A DNA stretch of 8,879 nucleotides from CAZOWW01 sp964583765 (GTDB lineage: Bacteria; Actinomycetota; Actinomycetes; Actinomycetales; Kineosporiaceae): NCBI GenBank assembly GCA_964583765.1, contig CAZOWW010000178.1, positions 1-8,879 on the forward strand, given 5' to 3'. Every line of letters starts with the position of its first letter. The first letter of the stretch is position 1. A program made the position numbers and the translations under genes. This document shows, piece by piece, positions 5,582-8,879 of the stretch. The notes under the pieces are model-generated. The model did not search any database. It saw nothing but the letters and a program-made list of their open reading frames with translations, and was not told where the DNA came from.

Positions 5582-5968
5582 ATGCGTGTTCATGGTAGTT
5601 CGGCCGCCCCGCCGCGGGCGACGGTCCGGCTGGTCCGGCCCGAGGAGCAGGGGGATTGGCGCGGGCAGGGGGCCTGCGCAGATGCCGATGCGGAGCTGTT
5701 CTTCCCCGTAGGGGTGGATGGCCCGCTGGCGGTGGCGCAGGCACAGGAAGCAGTCGCGGTGTGCGCGGGGTGTCCGGTGGTCGGGCGGTGCCTGACCTGG
5801 GCCCGCGAGCACGACGTGCGGTGGGGCGTGTGGGGCGGGGTGTGGCTGGAGGCCGAGAACCCGCCCAAGCACCCCCGCGGCACGAAGAAGCCGCGCGCCT
5901 CCGGCAGCAGCGACCCGACCTTGACGTCAGCGGGACGACGCCGTGCCCGCTCGGGCGGTGTGCGGTGA
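5582..5968 (+). CDS. WhiB-like iron-sulfur transcriptional regulator
   Basis: A 128-residue Wbl protein. The four cluster-binding cysteines are C32 (GQGACAD), C61, C64 (VCAGCPV) and C70 (GRCLTWA), the canonical C-Xn-C-X2-C-X5-C arrangement for a 4Fe-4S cluster. It is followed by the signature turn GVWGG at 82-86 (WGVWGGVW) and a basic C-terminal tail (PPKHPRGTKKPR, GRRRARSGG) for DNA contact. Wbl proteins act with sigma factor region 4 to activate or repress promoters and can respond to redox or nitric oxide. The ATG at 5582 has GGGAG five bases upstream; a longer frame upstream crosses the GntR operator and is not credible. It is the first gene of the rightward transfer-type operon and overlaps the next gene by four bases (GTGA). 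It may be the operon's own activator; that role is inferred. Confidence 0.95.
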   Translation: MRVHGSSAAPPRATVRLVRPEEQGDWRGQGACADADAELFFPVGVDGPLAVAQAQEAVAVCAGCPVVGRCLTWAREHDVRWGVWGGVWLEAENPPKHPRGTKKPRASGSSDPTLTSAGRRRARSGGVR

Positions 5969-6306
5969 GCGCGCCGATGTTGGCGACGCCGACGTGGGTG
6001 CTGGTGGTCACCGTGGCGGGCCGGCGGTGTGAGTGCGCCGGCGCCTGCGGACGTGCTCACGCCGAGGGTGCCGGCCGGTGTGCGCGGGGGATGGGCGGCG
6101 GGGTGGTGCATCGGTTGTTCGCCGCGCCCCGGGACCCGGGTGTGCCGGCGGTCTCGGCGTGGCGGGTGCCGGTGGAGGACCTGGCTGCCTGGTGCGCGAC
6201 GTGCTTGGACGCCGCGCGTCGTGCTGCGGCTCGCACCACAGCGCCCCGGGACGTCGACCAGGTGGCGGGGCTGTTCGAGCCGAGTGGACGGGGGTCGGGG
6301 CGATGA
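5965..6306 (+). CDS. Cys-rich small protein, putative zinc-binding, in transfer operon
   Basis: A 113-residue protein starting at GTG 5965, overlapping the WhiB stop as GTGA, and itself overlapping the next gene by four bases (ATGA), so it is embedded in a translationally coupled operon. After a hydrophobic N-terminus (WVLVVTVAG) comes CECAGACGRAHAEGAGRC: C22, C24, C28, H32 and C39, a cluster suited to zinc binding. A second pair, C77 and C80 (WCATC), lies in the helical C-terminal half. I recall similar small Cys-rich proteins of unknown role in streptomycete elements, but cannot confirm homology here. It might act as a zinc-ribbon adaptor or DNA-binding accessory protein. No catalytic motif is present. 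Confidence 0.8.
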   Translation: MSAPMLATPTWVLVVTVAGRRCECAGACGRAHAEGAGRCARGMGGGVVHRLFAAPRDPGVPAVSAWRVPVEDLAAWCATCLDAARRAAARTTAPRDVDQVAGLFEPSGRGSGR

Positions 6307-6854
6307 GCGGTCTCGTGCGTGTCGTGGCGTCGGCCACCGCGGGAGCCACGCCCGGTGGGGGCCGGGCCCCTGGCGGGCGTGGCCGCCGGCTGCCGGTGCG
6401 CCGGGCGCCGCGCACGCGGACTCCGCGGGTCCCGGCGGTGTGGTTGCGGGGCCGGTCCTGGACGTTCACGGCCAAGGTGGCCACGGGGTGCGGGTGTGCG
6501 CTGGTGGTCGAGGGTCTGCGCGTGGGCGCGGTGGGCCTGTTCGGCCTGCAGGCCGGTGACCTGGCGGTCATCGGGGGCGCGTTGGCGGTTGGGGCCGTGA
6601 CCGGTCTGGTCCGGTTGATCGCCTCGGATCGGCGGGATGAGGTCGGGATGCGGGCCCTGCACGGGTGGGTCCCGTATCCGAGCCCGGTCCCTGGGGCCGA
6701 TGCCCCGGCCGGCGTGGTCGATGGCCCGCTGCTGGTTCTGACCGCCGGCCCCGGCGGTCCGGTTCGTTGGGCCGGGGCCCGCGCGTCGGCTGGGTCCGTG
6801 CGCGGGGCCCGGCGTCCTGGTGTGCGGGCGATCGGTTCGGGGGGTGCGTGGTGA
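6303..6854 (+). CDS. Small two-TM membrane protein, Spd-like
   Basis: A 183-residue protein. The first 55 residues are strongly basic (RAPGGRGRRLPVRRAPRTRT) and should stay in the cytoplasm. Two membrane segments follow: about 56-80 (FTAKVATGCGCALVVEGLRV...) and 85-106 (DLAVIGGALAVGAVTGLVRL). The C-terminal part, containing GWVPYPSPVPGADA and GVVDGPLLVLTAGPGGPVRW, appears soluble. ATG at 6303 overlaps the previous stop as ATGA, with a GGGG-rich ribosome-binding site. Small membrane proteins with basic ends in this position are typical of Spd proteins that help plasmids spread through the mycelium, probably in complex with the TraB translocase. The assignment rests on context and topology, not on a recognised motif. 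Confidence 0.8.
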   Translation: MSGLVRVVASATAGATPGGGRAPGGRGRRLPVRRAPRTRTPRVPAVWLRGRSWTFTAKVATGCGCALVVEGLRVGAVGLFGLQAGDLAVIGGALAVGAVTGLVRLIASDRRDEVGMRALHGWVPYPSPVPGADAPAGVVDGPLLVLTAGPGGPVRWAGARASAGSVRGARRPGVRAIGSGGAW

Positions 6855-7876
6855 GCACGCGGGTGACCCCGGGCCGTGGGTACGCGTATCTGGGGGCGTC
6901 GTTGGGTGCGGTGGTCTCGGTCGCGGCGAACGTGGCCCACTCCTATGTCCCGCCCGCCGGCGCCCCGGCGGGGTGGCGTCCGCAGCCGGGTGCGGTGGTC
7001 GGCACGGTGTTCTGGCCGGCGGCGCTGCTGGTCGCCGTCGAGATCCTGGCCCGCACGATCTGGCCGGCCCGGGTCCGGTGGGTGGTGCTGCGGTGGCTGG
7101 GTCTGATCCCGGTCGCGGCGGTCGCCGCGTTCGTGTCCTACCGGCACTTGTCGGGGCTGTTGGCCTTCTACGGGGAAGACCCGTTGACGACCACGCTGGG
7201 GCCGTTGGCGGTGGACGGGCTGATGGTCATGGCCACCGGCGCCCTGGTCGCCACCGCGCCCCGGGCCGGTGCCCGGCTCAGCGAGATGGTCGGGCACGGC
7301 GATGCCCGCACGCCCATGGCCGGAGGGTCCAAGGGTGGGCAGGGCGGCCCGGTCCAGGTGGGCGTCCTGCCCACCCCCGGTGGACAGGCACCGACCGTAG
7401 CCACCGAACCTGAACCCGACCTGAGCCCCGCCCACCCCGCCCGGGCTGCCCACGTGGGCACTGCCCGCGAAGGGCTGCCCGCTGCGGCGACCGCCCGGCG
7501 GGCGGGCAGCAACGGGCGGGCAGGGGATGGGCGGGTCCCTGGTGGGCGCCCGGGTGGTCGGGCCAGCGCTGGGTTGGAGCGGGTCCGGGCCGCGCGGGCA
7601 GCGTCCCCGGGGGTGTCCACGGCCGAGTTGGCGCGCCGGTTGGGCATGCCCCGGACCACCCTCCAGCGGCACCTGGCCGCCCTGGACACCCAAGAGAACC
7701 CGGGCGTGGGCAGCACGCCCGGCAGCGCCGGCGAGCGGCTCGAGGCGACGGACCGCGATCTGGCTGGCGCGGTCGGCGGGCTCGCCGATCAGGTGCTCGG
7801 CGCCCTGGACGCCGTGAGCGATCCCAGGCCCGAGGACGAGCGGGTGCTGATCCCGTCCGGTCCGTACGTGTCGTGA
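6851..7876 (+). CDS. DUF2637-type membrane protein with C-terminal helix-turn-helix (Spd/TraB-associated)
   Basis: A 341-residue protein starting at GTG 6851 and overlapping the previous stop by four bases. Four membrane segments are visible: about 11-32, 47-69, 77-97 and 112-136 (LTTTLGPLAVDGLMVMATGA), the layout of DUF2637 proteins, which in streptomycetes are linked to plasmid spread. Residues 140-240 form a Gly/Pro/Ala-rich linker. Residues 243-279 (LERVRAARAASPGVSTAELA, RRLGMPRTTLQRHLAALD) make a helix-turn-helix with an ArsR/IclR-like look, followed by an acidic tail. A membrane anchor plus DNA-binding end could hold element DNA at the membrane during transfer or spread. The fusion is seen in the sequence; the tethering role is inference. 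The following gene starts 138 bases later, so coupling ends here. Confidence 0.87.
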   Translation: MSTRVTPGRGYAYLGASLGAVVSVAANVAHSYVPPAGAPAGWRPQPGAVVGTVFWPAALLVAVEILARTIWPARVRWVVLRWLGLIPVAAVAAFVSYRHLSGLLAFYGEDPLTTTLGPLAVDGLMVMATGALVATAPRAGARLSEMVGHGDARTPMAGGSKGGQGGPVQVGVLPTPGGQAPTVATEPEPDLSPAHPARAAHVGTAREGLPAAATARRAGSNGRAGDGRVPGGRPGGRASAGLERVRAARAASPGVSTAELARRLGMPRTTLQRHLAALDTQENPGVGSTPGSAGERLEATDRDLAGAVGGLADQVLGALDAVSDPRPEDERVLIPSGPYVS

Positions 7877-8014
7877 TCTGAGTTCTGGCTCTCGCCCGCG
7901 CCGGGTGGCGGGGCGGGGTGTGTTCCGCGGTCCACGAAGGACCCCCGCAGAGGGGCCCGGGGTGGGTGCGCGCTCTGGAAGGTCATTTCGTACCGGTTTA
8001 GGAGGTTGTGCGCC
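7877..8014 (+). promoter_or_regulatory. 138-base gap within the transfer operon; imperfect hairpin
   Basis: This is the only sizeable gap in an otherwise overlapping gene run. It contains an imperfect hairpin, GGACCCC (7939-7945) against GGGGCCC (7952-7958), with one A-C mismatch, and a less GC-rich stretch just before AGGAGG at 8000-8005, the ribosome-binding site of the next gene. It could hold a partial terminator and a second promoter, but no clear -35/-10 pair is visible. Confidence 0.3.
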
Positions 8015-8473
8015 GTGGGCGCGACGTTGTGGTTGTTGTTGACGGTCAGCGGGTTCGCCGCTCTGCGGGTGGCCGGACGGTTCGGCCATGACCTGCTGGT
8101 CGCCCTGCTCGTGCGGTTGGCGGCGTTCTGTTTCGCCGGGGCCGGGGTCATCGGCGCCGGCGGCTGGCTCGGCTCGTTCCTGGGCCGACTGGTCCACACC
8201 GTGTCCGGGGCCGGCGCCCATGTGGGTGCCGCGACGATCGGCACGACCGCGGTGTGGGTCGTGTGGGCCCTGGCCTGTGTGGCGTGGGTGCTCACGTTGT
8301 TGCCGGAGCGGTGGTTCGCCGGGGACATGCCCGACTGGCTGGCCATCTCCGGGCTGATCCTGCCGTCCCTGTCGGCCTCGATCCCCGGGCGCATGGGCCA
8401 CGCGCTCTCGGGCGCGATCCACACCTGCGGGCACCTGATGGTCGAGCTCGCCCGGCAGTTGGTGACCGGCTGA
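8015..8473 (+). CDS. Polytopic membrane protein, Spd-like
   Basis: A 152-residue, mostly hydrophobic protein. Membrane segments can be placed at about 2-20 (GATLWLLLTVSGFAALRVA), 27-53, 77-97 (TTAVWVVWALACVAWVLTLL) and 108-123. Short loops carry a few charges, and the C-terminus (GRMGHALSGAIHTCGHLMVE) is amphipathic. GTG at 8015 is preferred because AGGAGG at 8000-8005 is nine bases upstream; a TTG at 8006 would begin directly against the ribosome-binding site and is rejected. The stop overlaps the next ATG by one base (TGATG), so the two are coupled. Topology and operon position suggest a role with neighbouring Spd proteins in forming a membrane complex for DNA transfer or spread. No enzyme motif. 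Confidence 0.82.
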   Translation: MGATLWLLLTVSGFAALRVAGRFGHDLLVALLVRLAAFCFAGAGVIGAGGWLGSFLGRLVHTVSGAGAHVGAATIGTTAVWVVWALACVAWVLTLLPERWFAGDMPDWLAISGLILPSLSASIPGRMGHALSGAIHTCGHLMVELARQLVTG

Positions 8474-8879
8474 TGGACCCGATCACCCTCCTCGTTCTCG
8501 CGGCGGGCCTGGCCTGGGTCACCGCCGCCCCCGACTCCCGCACCCTCGGGGCCACCCGCGGCGCGTGGGGCGCGGCCCGCGCCGCGGGCAAGGCCGCCGG
8601 GTCCCGTGCCCGCACCGACCTGCGCGCCCTGCGCACCCGCCGACCCGGTGGTGCCCGAACCGGGCGCCGGGCAGGCGGACGCGGACGCCCGGGTGTCCGG
8701 ACTGGTCAAGCGGGTGCCCGGTGGGCCACCCGTCCCGGTGCCGGTCGCCGGGGTGCCCGGCGGGCGGGCACGTGGGGCCGGTGGGCAGGCGCCCGCACCA
8801 CTCGCAGCGGTTGGGCAGGCGCCCGCACTGCCCGGCGTGGTTGGGCAGGGGCCGGTTGGGCGCCCCGATCGCCCGGGTG
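8473..8879 (+). CDS. Membrane-anchored basic repeat protein, incomplete at right edge
   Basis: ATG at 8473 overlaps the previous stop (TGATG) and the frame stays open to the window end (135 residues). Residues 3-20 (PITLLVLAAGLAWVTAAP) form a membrane or signal-anchor segment, followed by Ala/Arg-rich sequence (RGAWGAARAAGKAAGSRART). From about residue 57 the composition shifts to Gly/Arg/Trp and includes a ten-residue repeat (GWAGART type) encoded by 30-base tandem repeats. In this second part third-position GC falls to about two thirds, and the +1 frame from 8642 (DPVVPEPGAGQADADARVSG) also reads like protein. A frameshift near 8640, real or from sequencing, cannot be excluded. It probably belongs to the Spd group; the family is not recognised. 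Confidence 0.65.
   Translation, partial: MDPITLLVLAAGLAWVTAAPDSRTLGATRGAWGAARAAGKAAGSRARTDLRALRTRRPGGARTGRRAGGRGRPGVRTGQAGARWATRPGAGRRGARRAGTWGRWAGARTTRSGWAGARTARRGWAGAGWAPRSPG
8783..8872 (+). repeat. 30-base tandem repeat, three units, in-frame
   Basis: Units begin at 8783, 8813 and 8843. The first 16 bases, GGGCAGGCGCCCGCAC, are identical in units one and two; unit three keeps GGGCAGG and then diverges. The period of 30 bases encodes ten residues, so the array can expand without breaking the reading frame. A related pair, GGGTGCCC followed by GG-T/C-GGGC, occurs at 8712 and 8751, 39 bases apart, which is also a multiple of three. Confidence 0.75.

Noticed and set aside
5432..5872. N-terminal extension of the GntR frame
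   Set aside because: It overlaps the WhiB gene and the divergent promoter; the conserved winged helix begins right after the ATG at 5431.
8006..8014. TTG start for the membrane protein at 8015
   Set aside because: The AGGAGG ribosome-binding site directly abuts this TTG, leaving no spacing; the GTG nine bases further on is properly spaced.
6008..8434. Very long open frame on the minus strand, 808 codons
   Set aside because: It is antisense to five overlapping plus-strand genes that have start overlaps, membrane segments and domain motifs. Its product is Arg/Pro/His-rich low-complexity sequence typical of antisense frames in high-GC DNA.
8643..8879. Cys/His-rich frame with almost complete third-position GC at the right edge
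   Set aside because: The high third-position GC follows from Arg/Gly/Ala/Pro-rich coding in the neighbouring frame; no start codon with a ribosome-binding site was found and the product looks like a shadow.
1..8879. CRISPR array or insertion sequence
   Set aside because: No regularly spaced repeat with unique spacers, no transposase motif and no terminal inverted repeats with target duplications were seen; the only tandem repeats are the short operator repeats and the in-frame 30-base array.

Overview
The window is high-GC DNA with strong G/C bias at third codon positions, frequent GTG starts and TGATG/GTGA/ATGA gene overlaps. Together with WhiB and DUF2637/Spd-type proteins, this points to a filamentous actinomycete (Streptomyces or Nocardiopsaceae-like). 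The right half resembles the regulation and transfer module of an actinomycete integrative and conjugative element (AICE, pSAM2-like) or conjugative plasmid. I see no integrase, excisionase, replication gene, tRNA or att site, so the element boundaries lie outside the window or cannot be recognised.

Left part (1-2930): on the minus strand an ECF-type sigma factor, followed 2 bases later by the first codons of another gene that runs off the left edge. Divergent to it is a conserved hypothetical with a CxC N-terminus, which may be transcribed as a leaderless mRNA. Then comes about 360 bases without a recognisable gene, an uncharacterised minus-strand protein whose N-terminal half resembles part of the ribosomal L7/L12 C-terminal fold, and a 64-residue basic/acidic small protein. 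Nested inverted repeats separate the small gene from the next, convergent gene. This part gives no clear evidence of belonging to the element.

Middle (2934-5431), minus strand: a GntR-type repressor (KorSA-like by position), then a 549-residue protein with an N-terminal XRE-type helix-turn-helix and a C-terminal variant Nudix-like region, translationally coupled (TGATG) to a small cupin. Upstream of the HTH-Nudix gene three copies of TWCTGCACTG start 11 and 22 bases apart, and two of them fill the spacer of a candidate promoter. The GntR gene and the right-hand operon diverge from a nearly symmetric 31-base palindrome that can be read as a promoter in both directions.

Right part (5582-8879), plus strand: a tightly packed run of a WhiB-like iron-sulfur regulator, a Cys-rich small protein, a small two-TM membrane protein, a DUF2637 membrane protein carrying a C-terminal helix-turn-helix, another polytopic membrane protein, and an incomplete basic, repeat-containing membrane-anchored protein. 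These look like Spd (intramycelial spread) functions that usually sit beside the TraB translocase gene, which would be expected beyond the right edge. The inferred logic: the GntR repressor holds the WhiB-led transfer operon off, while the HTH-Nudix/cupin pair under its own operator may act in immunity or metabolic sensing, by analogy with the Nudix-containing pSAM2 immunity factor Pif.
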